21,940 bases of DNA from a virus. Shown piece after piece: positions 14,079 to 21,940 of the stretch. The stretch spans positions 1-21,940 of IMG/VR virus record IMGVR_UViG_3300010300_000131. One strand, 5' to 3'. A model generated the notes under the pieces. The model had not been told where the DNA came from, searched no databases, and worked only from the letters and a program-made list of their open reading frames with translations. Positions within the stretch are counted from its first letter, which is position 1, and every line of letters starts with the position of its first letter. Both the position numbers and the translations under genes were made by a program.

Positions 14079-15599
14079 TTACTCCTGATTTAGTAATTGC
14101 TGTTTCGCTGTGTTGATGTCTTCTTGTGTGATTTCAGAATGCAGTTGCAGTATCTGTTGATCTGTGTAACCTTGCATGATCATTTCTTTGATGTGTGCTG
14201 ATCTGTCAATGGTTGTGGTTACTGGATGTTCCATTTCCTCTTCTTCATCTTCCAAATCCATGGCATCATCTTCCATCACAGTTCTATAAATTTTCTTGTC
14301 TATTTCTGCATTGATTCTAGGATCTGATATGTTGGATTCTTTGGCCATCTTCAATATTGAAATGTCATTTGCTCTGTCCTGTATGGAAAATGATCTTGGA
14401 TATTCTATTTCACCATCAAATGTGGTGCCTTGATACAGTGCATACAATCTCCATATCTGTTCTTCTGCGTGTTCAAACTGTGCGGCATAAGTGGCCAATT
14501 TACTGCTCAATTGACTGAACTCTGATGATATGGCAACTCCTGATAATCTTCTAGACTCTGGAGATCTAATTCCGCCTAGGTGGTTGGTTCTGTCAATGGA
14601 TTCAATTTTTTTCTCCATGGCACTCAACACAGATTCTATTGATGCACCTGATGGTTGTAGCAAGAAAGGTTTTAGATTGCCATCCAAATTTTGTGGCATC
14701 TGTATGATTGAACCTGCACCTGCTGATGCTTCTGTGTCCACAGTTTTTACCAAAGTGGGATGATTGGTCAATCTCACAATCTGTTCTATTTCAGATGAAA
14801 ATTCGAACAGTTCTCTGCAGATGTCCGCCGTGTCTCCCAATGGTGAAACACCAATGCCTCTGATGGGTGATCTCTGTGCATACACACAAACTGCTGGCAC
14901 TCGGCCCAATTCGTTTGGCATGGTTTCCACATATTCACCTTCTTTGCGATCATTGATTTTGTAAACATTGATTTCATCTGGTGTGTATTCTCTGATGTAT
15001 TGTGTGCCACCAATAATTTCTTCTTTGACCTTTAGATAGGTTAGACTGTAAAATCCGTTTGATTGTCTTTCATATTTCCAATCCAAAACATCCATGGGTT
15101 GAAACAGTGACACATAAGGTCTGATTTCCTGTTCTAATTCTTCTGCTCTGGTCATTGCTTGACTGTTGATTTTGTCCACAATTACCCAACAGTGACCATA
15201 CACCATGCTCCATGTTGCCAGGTCTTGTAGCAGTTGTGTAAATGATCTGCCATCCAAATCACAATCCTGCATGAAGGCATTTACATTGGGTTCAGTGGCA
15301 AGATTGCCCATGTATCTAACAGGTTCTTTTCTAAATAAAAATGAATTGAATATCGAGGCCACACTCTTCACATGATTGTCGTAACCCACCATTCTCAATC
15401 TTTTTTCGTAATCATCTCTTGATTCGTAGTAGTATGGTTCTAGATATTTGCCCAAGAAATAGTTGAAACCACCGTAGTATGAATCCTGCAAAAACTGCCA
15501 TCTGTTCACAAATGTTTGATATGCTTCATGTGTTTCCACAATGTAAGACGCATAGTTTCTTGTGTCACCTTTGATTAATCTGTCTCGTATAACTGCCAT
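14079..15599 (-). CDS. Portal protein
   Basis: 506 residues, directly after the terminase large subunit (one-base TAATG overlap). The N-terminal part (YVETHEAYQTF region and YYYESRDDYEKRLRMVGYDNHV), the LATWSMVYGHCWVIVDK segment, DVLDWKYERQSNGFYSLTYLKV and a later helix-rich core with AMEKKIESIDRTNHLGG and SGVAISSEFSQLSSKLATYAAQFEHAEEQIWRLY match dodecameric portal proteins of the DUF4055/SPP1-like type. It forms the vertex through which DNA is packaged and the tail is attached. The C-terminus is acidic (DDAMDLEDEEEEMEH) then helical. No head protease or MuF gene follows; the accessory island does. Confidence 0.9.
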   Translation of the reverse strand: MAVIRDRLIKGDTRNYASYIVETHEAYQTFVNRWQFLQDSYYGGFNYFLGKYLEPYYYESRDDYEKRLRMVGYDNHVKSVASIFNSFLFRKEPVRYMGNLATEPNVNAFMQDCDLDGRSFTQLLQDLATWSMVYGHCWVIVDKINSQAMTRAEELEQEIRPYVSLFQPMDVLDWKYERQSNGFYSLTYLKVKEEIIGGTQYIREYTPDEINVYKINDRKEGEYVETMPNELGRVPAVCVYAQRSPIRGIGVSPLGDTADICRELFEFSSEIEQIVRLTNHPTLVKTVDTEASAGAGSIIQMPQNLDGNLKPFLLQPSGASIESVLSAMEKKIESIDRTNHLGGIRSPESRRLSGVAISSEFSQLSSKLATYAAQFEHAEEQIWRLYALYQGTTFDGEIEYPRSFSIQDRANDISILKMAKESNISDPRINAEIDKKIYRTVMEDDAMDLEDEEEEMEHPVTTTIDRSAHIKEMIMQGYTDQQILQLHSEITQEDINTAKQQLLNQE

Positions 15600-16843
15600 T
15601 ATCTAACTCCTTGTGTTGTTTTGCTGAATGACCATCTTGTGGGTTGTTGAATATCAATTTCTCTTTTCACAGGATACAAATAATCAATCAAATAACCCAC
15701 AGCATCCGACATGTGAGTGTTTTCTGTGTTTTCTACTTGATAAGAATTTTCTCTGTACTGTAGAGATTCTAAACTTTTGATAATCTGTTTGCATTTTGGA
15801 TCTATGAACACTGATCTGATTCCTTGTGAGTTTTTTAGTTTACTATTTACAGCATTGACCCTGTCTCTGATGGGCGGATTGGCATTTTTGTAATGCACAT
15901 TGAATCCTGCATTTTGCAATATTGAAATGTCTGTTCTTCCACCTGCAGATGTTCTTCTCTGTTTGCCTGCCGCATCTGGATACACATGGATTCTTGAATT
16001 TGGATATCTTCTTTTCAATTCATCACATATCTGTTCTGTGCTGGATTCATTGATTGATATTTCATCAATAAAATATAAACAATTGTTTTGAATCACAGAT
16101 ATTGCCACACTGAATGGTGAATAGTTGAAGTCCATACCACAGTGTATTTGCATTTTTTCTAAACCACTGCATGGTTTAACCACTTCTGATCTATCAAAAT
16201 TATAATACACACTGCCTGCATATGTTAAGAATGTAGATTCATATTCTTGTTGGTATGTTCTTTCATCCAAATCTCTTTTTGCATCTTCTAATTCTTTTTG
16301 ATCAACAATTCCACCATCTATGGTCTTGAAACTGAATGCGTCCCAATCATCTGTGTGTTTTGCTGTGCTGTACATTTGATGTGAAAAAGATCCAACACCT
16401 TTTGGGGTGCCTATGAACAATGCTTTGCCTTTTCTGTCTGACAGTGTTGGTCTCAAAACATTTTTCCACAATTCTTCATCTAAATCTTGATATTCATCCA
16501 TCACTAAAAAATCTAATCCAACACCTCTTAACCCGTCTTTGTTCTCTGCACCTTTCAGTGTGATTTTAGATCCTGATTTTAATCTTAATGTTAATTCTGC
16601 TTCATTGCTTTGTTCCAACCACTTGTATTCTTTCAACATGTTCTTCAACTGCTCCCACACAATGCCTTTTGCTTGTCGATAACTGGGTGCCACATACCAT
16701 ACATTTTTGTTCATGTCACTGGCATGTCTCATCAATTCACATATGGCCACAAAAGTTTTTCCAAATCTTCTTCCGCACACAGCAGTTCTAAATCTTTTGT
16801 TTGAATTTACAATTTCACCCTGTGCTTTGCTCAATTGAATCAT
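15599..16843 (-). CDS. terL: Terminase large subunit
   Basis: 414 residues, the DNA packaging motor. The ATPase has Walker A CGRRFGKT (residues 23-30), an adjacent VWYVAPSYRQAKGIVW segment, Walker B LVMDE (113-117) and the coupling motif LFIGTPKG. The nuclease domain begins with HCGMDFNYSPFSVAI (catalytic Asp), has DEISINESSTEQI and a later YPDAAG Asp, and ends with THMSDAVGYLIDYLYP, typical of large terminases. Length is usual for the family. It overlaps terS and portal genes by one base each (TAATG). Confidence 0.95.
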   Translation of the reverse strand: MIQLSKAQGEIVNSNKRFRTAVCGRRFGKTFVAICELMRHASDMNKNVWYVAPSYRQAKGIVWEQLKNMLKEYKWLEQSNEAELTLRLKSGSKITLKGAENKDGLRGVGLDFLVMDEYQDLDEELWKNVLRPTLSDRKGKALFIGTPKGVGSFSHQMYSTAKHTDDWDAFSFKTIDGGIVDQKELEDAKRDLDERTYQQEYESTFLTYAGSVYYNFDRSEVVKPCSGLEKMQIHCGMDFNYSPFSVAISVIQNNCLYFIDEISINESSTEQICDELKRRYPNSRIHVYPDAAGKQRRTSAGGRTDISILQNAGFNVHYKNANPPIRDRVNAVNSKLKNSQGIRSVFIDPKCKQIIKSLESLQYRENSYQVENTENTHMSDAVGYLIDYLYPVKREIDIQQPTRWSFSKTTQGVR

Positions 16844-17160
16844 TATTTGTCCTTTTCAGTTTTTATTGTGAATTGGAATGGCAATGGTTGTTTGTCCTGT
16901 GATTCCTGATGTTGATCTTTTTGACCACAATAGTTTTTTCCTAGGTGAATCATCATTTTTACATCACCTTTTTCTGCTTTTTCCATCTGTAACTGTTTGA
17001 TGTGTGCTTTGCCCAGCAATTTGCCTTTTTCGTAATATTTCTTGTATTTTCTGTCCAAGGTGGTTGTGGTTATGCCCACACTGGTGCAAATCTCAATCTT
17101 TGTGCATTGATTGAACGCCAATCTTTCTATTTCTTTCACATCTACAATCTTTTTGGGCAT
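16843..17160 (-). CDS. terS: Terminase small subunit
   Basis: 105 residues. The N-terminus is a helix-turn-helix (KEIERLAFNQCTKIEICTSVGITTTTLDRKYKKYY, about residues 8-43) for recognising the packaging site. A second helical part has EKAEKGDVKMMIHLGKNYCGQKD (about 59-82), a hallmark of phage small terminases (GN/D-xx-M-I-LGK-xxGQKD). The tail is Gln/Lys-rich and likely disordered. It lies directly before terL with a one-base overlap. Confidence 0.9.
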   Translation of the reverse strand: MPKKIVDVKEIERLAFNQCTKIEICTSVGITTTTLDRKYKKYYEKGKLLGKAHIKQLQMEKAEKGDVKMMIHLGKNYCGQKDQHQESQDKQPLPFQFTIKTEKDK

Positions 17161-17489
17161 TATATCTGTCTCTCCAATACTCGGATTCTAAAATTTCTAG
17201 AATCTTGCAGTGCATTTCCTGTAACAATTTTGAATTCTATGTTGTAGATGTTGCCTGCTGTGCCACCTGAAATAAATGCTGTGGCAATGTAATCTGTCTT
17301 GGTGGTTGAATCAATCACCAATGGTGCGGCATCACCTGAAATGGTTTGTGCTGTGACTGACAGTGTGCTGATGGTGTCTCCTGTGGGCATCCAATTGGTC
17401 CAGTCTAATGAATAGTCTAGAACTGCATAAGGATCCTTGTCAATGTATCCTCCGACTCTGTCTTGTTTGTATCCTGTGAGTGTTGCCAT
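17160..17489 (-). CDS. Small virion appendage protein (beta-sandwich)
   Basis: 109 residues. The motif KDPYAVLDYSLDWTNWMPTGDTI (about 19-41) and the ending DSRNFRIRVLERQI are recurrent in small structural proteins of many phages, where they form an Ig-like or fibre-adaptor fold. The middle has TDYIATAFISGGTAGNIYNIEFKIVT, a beta pattern. It follows the fibre-like gene 17490-18449 directly and overlaps terS by one base. Likely a decoration or fibre-adaptor protein; exact role unknown. Confidence 0.75.
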   Translation of the reverse strand: MATLTGYKQDRVGGYIDKDPYAVLDYSLDWTNWMPTGDTISTLSVTAQTISGDAAPLVIDSTTKTDYIATAFISGGTAGNIYNIEFKIVTGNALQDSRNFRIRVLERQI

Positions 17490-18449
17490 CTATCCTTCTC
17501 TCCTGTCTATTGCTGATCCTGCCACATCCACCAGATCCAATGTTTGAACTTCCAATTGTCTGGTTTCTGAAGGTATCATGTATGATCTTGTTTCTTGTTC
17601 TAAGATATTTATACGGGTCTCTGTCTTAATGGAATGAATTCTAAAAGGATCCAACACAAATTCCCTTGCAAAACTGGTTGTGATGGTGCCTATGTTGATC
17701 ACAACAGGACCTGCACCTATAAACACACTGGTGTTTGGTGGTGTTATGTCTGCGTTTAATGAAATGTTTGCAGTGCTTCTAAAAATGTCAAGAGGTTCCT
17801 CAACTGAAGTAGAAATAGTGACAGGTATGGTGATATCTCCAAATGTGCCACTCAATGCCGCTCCTGAGAATCCAAACACCTGTTGTAATTCTGCTGTGCT
17901 GAGTTGAACTCTGCCTGGTGCAGAAGTCAATTGTAAGTTTGTGGTGATGTCTGCTGTGCCCAGTGTGGTTAGTTGTGTGTCTGCTGTGGTGCTGATGCTA
18001 CAATCAATCTGTGCTTGTGCCAATTGTCCCACAATGCCATCCTGCACTGTGACTGTGCCAATGTTGATGGTAGTTTCGCCTTGTGCTGTTAATATGGCAT
18101 CTGCTGTGGTGGTAATGGTGGCCACAGTGAGTGTTTCACCTTCTCTCTGTGCTGTTGCTGTGACAGAAAAACCTGTGTCACCCTGTATGGATGCTGTTGC
18201 TTGTTTTGTTAATGTTGCTGATTGAGAAGTGGTTACAGCAACTGAAATGTCGGATTGCACTGGTTGGAAAACCAATGCATCTGCTGAGAACCCTGTCCAG
18301 TATTCCTGTGTGGGAGTCTGCCATGTGCCCATCTCGTCCCATGAACGATCGGGTGCAAGAAACAGATCAGCAGTTGCAGACACATCGAATGTGATCTGAA
18401 CATAACTGTCTGTGACATATCCCTCCTGGACATACCTGATGTCTGCCAT
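17490..18449 (-). CDS. Thr-rich fibre/appendage protein
   Basis: 319 residues, strongly beta-prone with many Thr, Ala, Ile and Val and few charged residues. After SWDEMGTW (about 36-43), repeated strands follow (SQSATLTKQATASIQGD, TATAQREGETLTVATITTTADA, STTADTQLTTLGTADI). The C-terminus with RINILEQETRSYMIPSETRQL (about 279-300) resembles a conserved ending of phage appendage proteins that I have seen next to proteins like 17160-17489. No enzyme motif. ATG has GGGAG upstream. A TATAAATA inside it (17613-17606) is probably a coincidence. Confidence 0.75.
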   Translation of the reverse strand: MADIRYVQEGYVTDSYVQITFDVSATADLFLAPDRSWDEMGTWQTPTQEYWTGFSADALVFQPVQSDISVAVTTSQSATLTKQATASIQGDTGFSVTATAQREGETLTVATITTTADAILTAQGETTINIGTVTVQDGIVGQLAQAQIDCSISTTADTQLTTLGTADITTNLQLTSAPGRVQLSTAELQQVFGFSGAALSGTFGDITIPVTISTSVEEPLDIFRSTANISLNADITPPNTSVFIGAGPVVINIGTITTSFAREFVLDPFRIHSIKTETRINILEQETRSYMIPSETRQLEVQTLDLVDVAGSAIDRREG

Positions 18450-18466
18450 CTAGGTTCTCCCGGTGA

Positions 18467-18898
18467 TTATGACAGTGTTACTGTGATAGAATTTGTAGAA
18501 AATTGTAGACTGTCTGAATCAGAAACTGTTTTTGCAGTTGCTAAAGATCCATACACAATCACTTCACCATCGCCTGCAGAATCCGTTTGGTCTTTGTCAA
18601 GGATGGCCAATGCAACTATTTCCCCCCAATCACCGCCTGATGCTGTGAAAGTGACTGAACCTGCTGAAGGTCCTTGTGCTTGTCCACCAGATGCCGCTCC
18701 AAATGTGATAGATTGTCTGCTGTATCCGTTGCCTGCTACTTCGTTGGTTAGTATTCCTTGTTCTAAATTTTCCAGTGTGTTTCCTGTGGAATCTGATGCT
18801 GTGAACAGTGCCACATACACCGTTGCGGGTGATGTAAGACTTGCTGTACCCAAAATATGATCCAGGATCTTTACTTCATATGAATTTGACGCACTCAT
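18467..18898 (-). CDS. Tail fibre adaptor-like structural protein
   Basis: 143 residues with a familiar phage pattern: SYEVKILDHILGTASLTSPATVYVALFT at the start, GYSRQSITFGAASGGQ in the middle, GDWGEIVALAILD, then VYGSLATAKTVSDSDSLQFSTNSITVTLS at the end. Proteins with this order are common beside fibre genes of marine and alphaproteobacterial phages and are thought to be structural. AAAGGAG precedes the ATG. The 44-base gap upstream holds a TAAATA box within a 6-bp hairpin. It contains DSTG and DSAG turns. Confidence 0.8.
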   Translation of the reverse strand: MSASNSYEVKILDHILGTASLTSPATVYVALFTASDSTGNTLENLEQGILTNEVAGNGYSRQSITFGAASGGQAQGPSAGSVTFTASGGDWGEIVALAILDKDQTDSAGDGEVIVYGSLATAKTVSDSDSLQFSTNSITVTLS

Positions 18899-18931
18899 GT
18901 GTTTCTCCTTTGATTTTTGTTATAACACGAT

Positions 18932-18939
18932 TATTTATT
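18932..18939 (-). promoter_or_regulatory. AATAAATA box inside a hairpin loop
   Basis: The minus strand AATAAATA lies in the 11-base loop of a perfect 6-bp stem TAACAC/GTGTTA (18945-18940 with 18928-18923), 33 bases before the ATG at 18898. The stem overlaps the stop of the upstream gene. Promoter-like by resemblance only. Confidence 0.3.
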
Positions 18940-18942
18940 GTG

Positions 18943-19617
18943 TTAACTCAATTTTTCGAATATGGTTAATGTTTGTGACAGTATTTCTCTTTCTGTGACA
19001 TTGTTCCAACTGATCGCCATTTCAAATGTCTCACCTGCTGTGATGGTTCTCACTCTTTTGCTGACTTCAGTCAATCTCAAATTGAATGATGCATTTGCTA
19101 TGGTGCTGGATTGTGCCTGTATGAGACCAAGATCCTGTTGGCCTGCACTGTCCTGTCCATTAATTTCTGATGAAGTGCTGGAATTTCCTGTTAAACTGAC
19201 ACCACCCACGAATGTGTGTGTCACAATGTATGTGCCTGCTGTGAGTTGAAAAGAATTCTCACTGGCACTGTCACCTGTTAAATTTTGTATGAGATTGTTG
19301 GGATCTCTCAGCACTTGAAATGAGGATGCCACTGTGCTGTCTGAGACACCTTGTCCCAAACCAATATTGCTGTTGGTGGTCAAAAGATATGCTGTGGGTG
19401 TGCCCAATGATGTGGAGGCGACCTGTTCCCATACACCTGAAGATGATGAATATTGTAAAAGATCTCCATCTGTGGGTGATGAAATATTGAATGTGTCAAT
19501 GATGTCATTCACATTGTCGAAATTCTGTTTAATGTCTGCACGAGCTGAACTGATTGAGTCGGAACCCGCATCAACATTTGTGGTACTTGCTTTTGATCCT
19601 GATGGCCATGTAGGCAT
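18943..19617 (-). CDS. Tail fibre-like protein with shared N-terminal motif
   Basis: 224 residues. The N-terminus (TWPSGSKASTTNVD, SDSISSARADIKQNFDNVNDIIDTFN) is clearly related to that of the fibre at 1-1259 and is the likely attachment part. A GDLLQYSSSSGVWEQV segment follows, shared in pattern with the two other fibres. The rest is a beta-rich domain (TAGTYIVTHTFVGGVSLTG, RTITAGETFEMAISWNNVTE) that resembles C1q/TNF-like tip domains in layout; this fold guess is weak. AAAGGAG lies upstream of ATG 19617. Confidence 0.8.
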   Translation of the reverse strand: MPTWPSGSKASTTNVDAGSDSISSARADIKQNFDNVNDIIDTFNISSPTDGDLLQYSSSSGVWEQVASTSLGTPTAYLLTTNSNIGLGQGVSDSTVASSFQVLRDPNNLIQNLTGDSASENSFQLTAGTYIVTHTFVGGVSLTGNSSTSSEINGQDSAGQQDLGLIQAQSSTIANASFNLRLTEVSKRVRTITAGETFEMAISWNNVTEREILSQTLTIFEKLS

Positions 19618-19635
19618 TGTTGTTCTCCTTTATGC

Positions 19636-19643
19636 TATTTATT
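19636..19643 (-). promoter_or_regulatory. AATAAATA box before fibre gene 18943-19617
   Basis: The minus strand AATAAATA overlaps the stop codon of the LamG gene and ends 18 bases before ATG 19617, leaving room for AAAGGAG. A very short leader would result if it were a promoter. Confidence 0.3.
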
Positions 19644-21033
19644 ATGCTGGTGGATCGTCTGTGATTGTGGTTGATCCATTGGTGCCATCGCCGTGTATCA
19701 ATAACTCTGTGCCTGCATCTGATTCAAATGCCGCTGTGGGCACTGTGAGTGATGTGCCTGAATATCTTGCAAAACTTGAAATTCTGAATTCATCCACATA
19801 ACCTGGTGGTGTGTAATTCTCTGCTCCAATTGAGTTGTGCCATATACGCATTTCTGTGTGTGCATAATTGTTGGTGTCTGCATAATCTGATCCCACCTGT
19901 GAACCATCCACAAACAATCTTGTGACACCTGATTCTCTCTGCACCACAATGTGTTGCCATGTGTTGGCACTCAAACAGTTTAGTGCTGTGATTCTGTTGG
20001 CAGTGTTGTAAAAATATAGATCATCTGCGGCACCATCTGAGGGATATGAGTATATCAATATTTTTGTCAAAGCACTGGAACCTGCTCTGAAGTCTATGGC
20101 GAATCTGTCCAATGCAGTGAGATATTGGAACCATTCAATGGTGAAGTCACCTGTGCCAAAGTCTAAATTGTTGGTGGCATTATCTGATATTGTGATATAA
20201 TCACCTGTGCCATCCATGTAGATTGATGATCCACCAAATTTACTCTGACTGGTTGAAATTTGTGTGTTGCCTGACAATGTGAGAGACATTGAGTCTGATG
20301 ATCTATTACTTGGATCATCTAAGATTGCTCTGCTACCATTGGTGCCATCACCATGTATCAACAGCAGTGTGTTGGCATCTGGTGTAAATGCTGTGGTTGT
20401 TGGTGTGAATCCTGAGGTGTATCGTGCTGTGTCTGAAACTCTGATTTCATCCATGTAACCTATCATCTGTGTTGATGTGGCGCCGTTGGATCCAAACCAC
20501 AGTTGACCTGAATCTGCGTAAGAATCGCCTGTGGCATCATATGTTGTGGTGGATGCCACACCATCCACATACAGTGTGATGATGTTGCTGGCCTTGACCA
20601 ACGCCACATGATACCATGTGTTGGTGCTGGCACCGTTCTGGTGATTGATTGTGGGGTTACCATGACCTGAACCCAAATACTGGAATGGATCTCCTGCCAC
20701 ATCGCCTCGCATACTGACCACCCAACCAAATGCGCCAAATGTGGTTTTTCTGTTGGAGAATATGTAGTCCACTGAATTAACAGCATCATGACGCACGAAT
20801 GCTTCAATGGTGTAGTCACCATCAAACATGATGTCACCCAAATCTGTTCTGCTGGTTGGTTTGATGATATCACCGTTAGCACCCAATCTTATAGAAGCAC
20901 CGCCAATTTGAGATTGTGTTGTGCTGATCTGAGCATTGCCTGCCACTGTGATTGTGACTGATTCTGATGTTCTTGTTGATACAGGTTCAAAAACCCTTGC
21001 CAATGTGTTTAATCTAAATGCGCCTAATGGCAT
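19642..21033 (-). CDS. Tandem LamG/concanavalin A-like domain protein
   Basis: 463 residues built of two LamG-like (Laminin_G_3/ConA-like) domains, about residues 25-225 and 245-445. Each has the series GGASIRLG or GGSSIYMDGTGDYI, FTIEWF or YTIEAFVRH, NTWYHVALVK or NTWQHIVVQR, LYVDG or LFVDGSQVG, and GYMDEIRVSDTARY or GYVDEFRISSFARY. Such domains bind glycans, so a role in host surface recognition is likely. Each unit ends with LLIHGDGTNGS; the second copy of that linker is followed only by a few residues before the stop, as if a third unit was lost. Repeat period is 220 codons. AAGGAG precedes ATG 21033. Confidence 0.92.
   Translation of the reverse strand: MPLGAFRLNTLARVFEPVSTRTSESVTITVAGNAQISTTQSQIGGASIRLGANGDIIKPTSRTDLGDIMFDGDYTIEAFVRHDAVNSVDYIFSNRKTTFGAFGWVVSMRGDVAGDPFQYLGSGHGNPTINHQNGASTNTWYHVALVKASNIITLYVDGVASTTTYDATGDSYADSGQLWFGSNGATSTQMIGYMDEIRVSDTARYTSGFTPTTTAFTPDANTLLLIHGDGTNGSRAILDDPSNRSSDSMSLTLSGNTQISTSQSKFGGSSIYMDGTGDYITISDNATNNLDFGTGDFTIEWFQYLTALDRFAIDFRAGSSALTKILIYSYPSDGAADDLYFYNTANRITALNCLSANTWQHIVVQRESGVTRLFVDGSQVGSDYADTNNYAHTEMRIWHNSIGAENYTPPGYVDEFRISSFARYSGTSLTVPTAAFESDAGTELLIHGDGTNGSTTITDDPPA
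19676..19702. repeat. Direct repeat of LamG linker, terminal copy
   Basis: Encodes the IHGDGTNGS linker. It matches 20336-20362 closely, exactly 660 bases (220 codons) away, marking the LamG repeat period. Confidence 0.85.
20336..20362. repeat. Direct repeat of LamG linker, internal copy
   Basis: Partner of 19676-19702, with only a few base differences over 27 positions. It lies between the two LamG domains. Confidence 0.85.
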
Positions 21034-21042
21034 GTGATCTCC

Positions 21043-21940
21043 TTATGAGAAGTTGGTTGACAGTGAAGCATAATAAGTGCCACCTGCATAAAAAATGGTC
21101 ATGATATCTGTGGCGCCACCTGCTGTGCTCAGTGTGCTAGTACCACCTGCAAACAGCATTCTGTTGGCAGAATCCAAACTTTCAGAGAATGTTCTATTCC
21201 CTGTACCGTCTTGATGTATGATCAATGTTAAACTTTGTCCGTTTGCCACACTGTTGAATCCTCCAAATGCCACAGCACCTGTCAGAGTGATTTCCTGCAC
21301 ATTGCCGTTGGCCACATCTGGTGTGATGGTTGCCGCATAACTCAATTGATACACAGTTTCTGAATAATCTTTAAGATTGATCTGACTGAGTGTTTGATCA
21401 CCACCCACCACTGGTTGGTTGAGTGGATTACTGAATGCCACTGTGAATTCACCTGCTGAATCTGGTTGTGTGATGGTGATGTTGTCACCTCCCACAATCT
21501 GTGTGTCTATGATATCTGATGTGAGTGCGAATGTGCCTGTGCCACCTGGAATAGTGTGAGTGTTAATGGTGCCTGTGATGTCAGCATTGCCATCTATGTC
21601 CAAACTGTCTGCTTGTAATTCTCCTGTGATATCAACACCATCTGATTTTGTTGTGAATTTTAAATTGTTGTCATAGTAAATTGCCACTCCGCCATTCTCT
21701 GTGGCAGTAATCATCAATTCACCTGTTGAACCGTTGATGGATACTGTGCTTCCTGTGATGGCATTGCCATTCACTGCTAAATCACCACCTAATGTTGGGG
21801 TGGTGTCTGTGCTGATGTCCAATGCTTGATGTTGCCACACACTGGTAGCAGAATTATACACAAGATAATCATTGTTTGCCGCCGCCGCTGTGTCCACATC
21901 TTCTGCATCTTTGATTCTTCTTGAAAAAGTTGGTCGCACC
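21043..21940 (-). CDS. Tail fibre protein, 5' end outside window
   Basis: About 298 residues seen; the frame is open to the right edge. The first codons (GTG CGA CCA) give no reason to place a start there, and RIKDAEDVDT followed by DYLVYNSATSVWQ looks like an internal fibre segment, so the gene probably begins outside. The middle has LGGDLAVNGNAITG, a beta-helix-like series with VDITGELQADSLDIDGNADITGTI, typical of phage fibre shafts. The C-terminal 90 residues (ANGQSLTLI, TGNRTF, DSANRMLFAGGT, FYAGGTYYASLSTNFS) form a tip module duplicated in the fibre at 1-1259. Confidence 0.85.
   Translation of the reverse strand, partial: VRPTFSRRIKDAEDVDTAAAANNDYLVYNSATSVWQHQALDISTDTTPTLGGDLAVNGNAITGSTVSINGSTGELMITATENGGVAIYYDNNLKFTTKSDGVDITGELQADSLDIDGNADITGTINTHTIPGGTGTFALTSDIIDTQIVGGDNITITQPDSAGEFTVAFSNPLNQPVVGGDQTLSQINLKDYSETVYQLSYAATITPDVANGNVQEITLTGAVAFGGFNSVANGQSLTLIIHQDGTGNRTFSESLDSANRMLFAGGTSTLSTAGGATDIMTIFYAGGTYYASLSTNFS

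Noticed and set aside
17606-17613. TATAAATA on the minus strand
   Set aside because: Lies inside the gene 17490-18449, with no nearby start; probably codon chance.
21937-21939. GTG as start of the right-most fibre gene
   Set aside because: It is at the window edge, has no visible ribosome site, and the following text looks like an internal fibre segment, so the gene is treated as truncated.
1-21940. Diversity-generating retroelement, CRISPR array or transposon
   Set aside because: No reverse transcriptase, template repeat, regularly spaced repeats or transposase were seen; fibre repeats are protein-domain repeats.

Overview
This window looks like the structural half of a tailed bacteriophage genome with a long, non-contractile tail (siphovirus-like). 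Every gene I can support lies on the minus strand, so transcription runs from high to low coordinates. Genes are tightly packed, many junctions are TAATG or ATGA overlaps, and most starts have a clear AGGAG-type ribosome site. The DNA is AT-rich. The short repetitive fibre proteins, the small Lys/Arg-rich proteins and the TupA-like/FkbM accessory genes resemble uncultured marine phages. A marine, low-GC bacterial host is an inference; no gene identifies the host. I saw no integrase, repressor, lysis, replication or tRNA gene here.

Layout in transcription order. (1) 21940-17160: six fibre or appendage genes: a 5'-truncated fibre, a tandem LamG-domain protein, a fibre with a shared N-terminal motif, and three smaller appendage proteins. 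(2) 17160-14079: terminase small subunit, terminase large subunit, portal. (3) 14076-12481: an accessory island made of a 42-residue basic protein, a TupA-like ATP-grasp protein, an FkbM-type methyltransferase and a 26-residue basic peptide. (4) 12412-10828: scaffold and major capsid protein, closed by a strong intrinsic terminator. (5) 10827-10493: a 335-base non-coding interval with three repeated TAAATA-box/hairpin/T-run units. (6) 10492-4691: connector, tail terminator, a small unknown, tail tube, an HK97 gp10-like protein, tail assembly chaperone with a programmed frameshift, tape measure, and two tail-tip proteins. (7) 4691-1: a lambda-J-like central tip protein, another appendage protein, and a fibre that runs off the window.

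The genes cover the normal path of virion assembly. Terminase packages DNA through the portal into a scaffolded capsid. Connector and terminator proteins join a tail whose length is set by the tape measure. The chaperone pair made by frameshifting builds the tail, and the tip and fibre proteins contact the host. The unusual parts are the enzyme island between portal and scaffold, with near-identical 19-base repeats bracketing the ATP-grasp gene; a textbook A-AAA-AAC frameshift site with an internal ribosome-binding-like stimulator; the repeated box/hairpin units after the capsid terminator; an EF-hand-like loop at the connector C-terminus; and fibre modules reused at both ends of the window.
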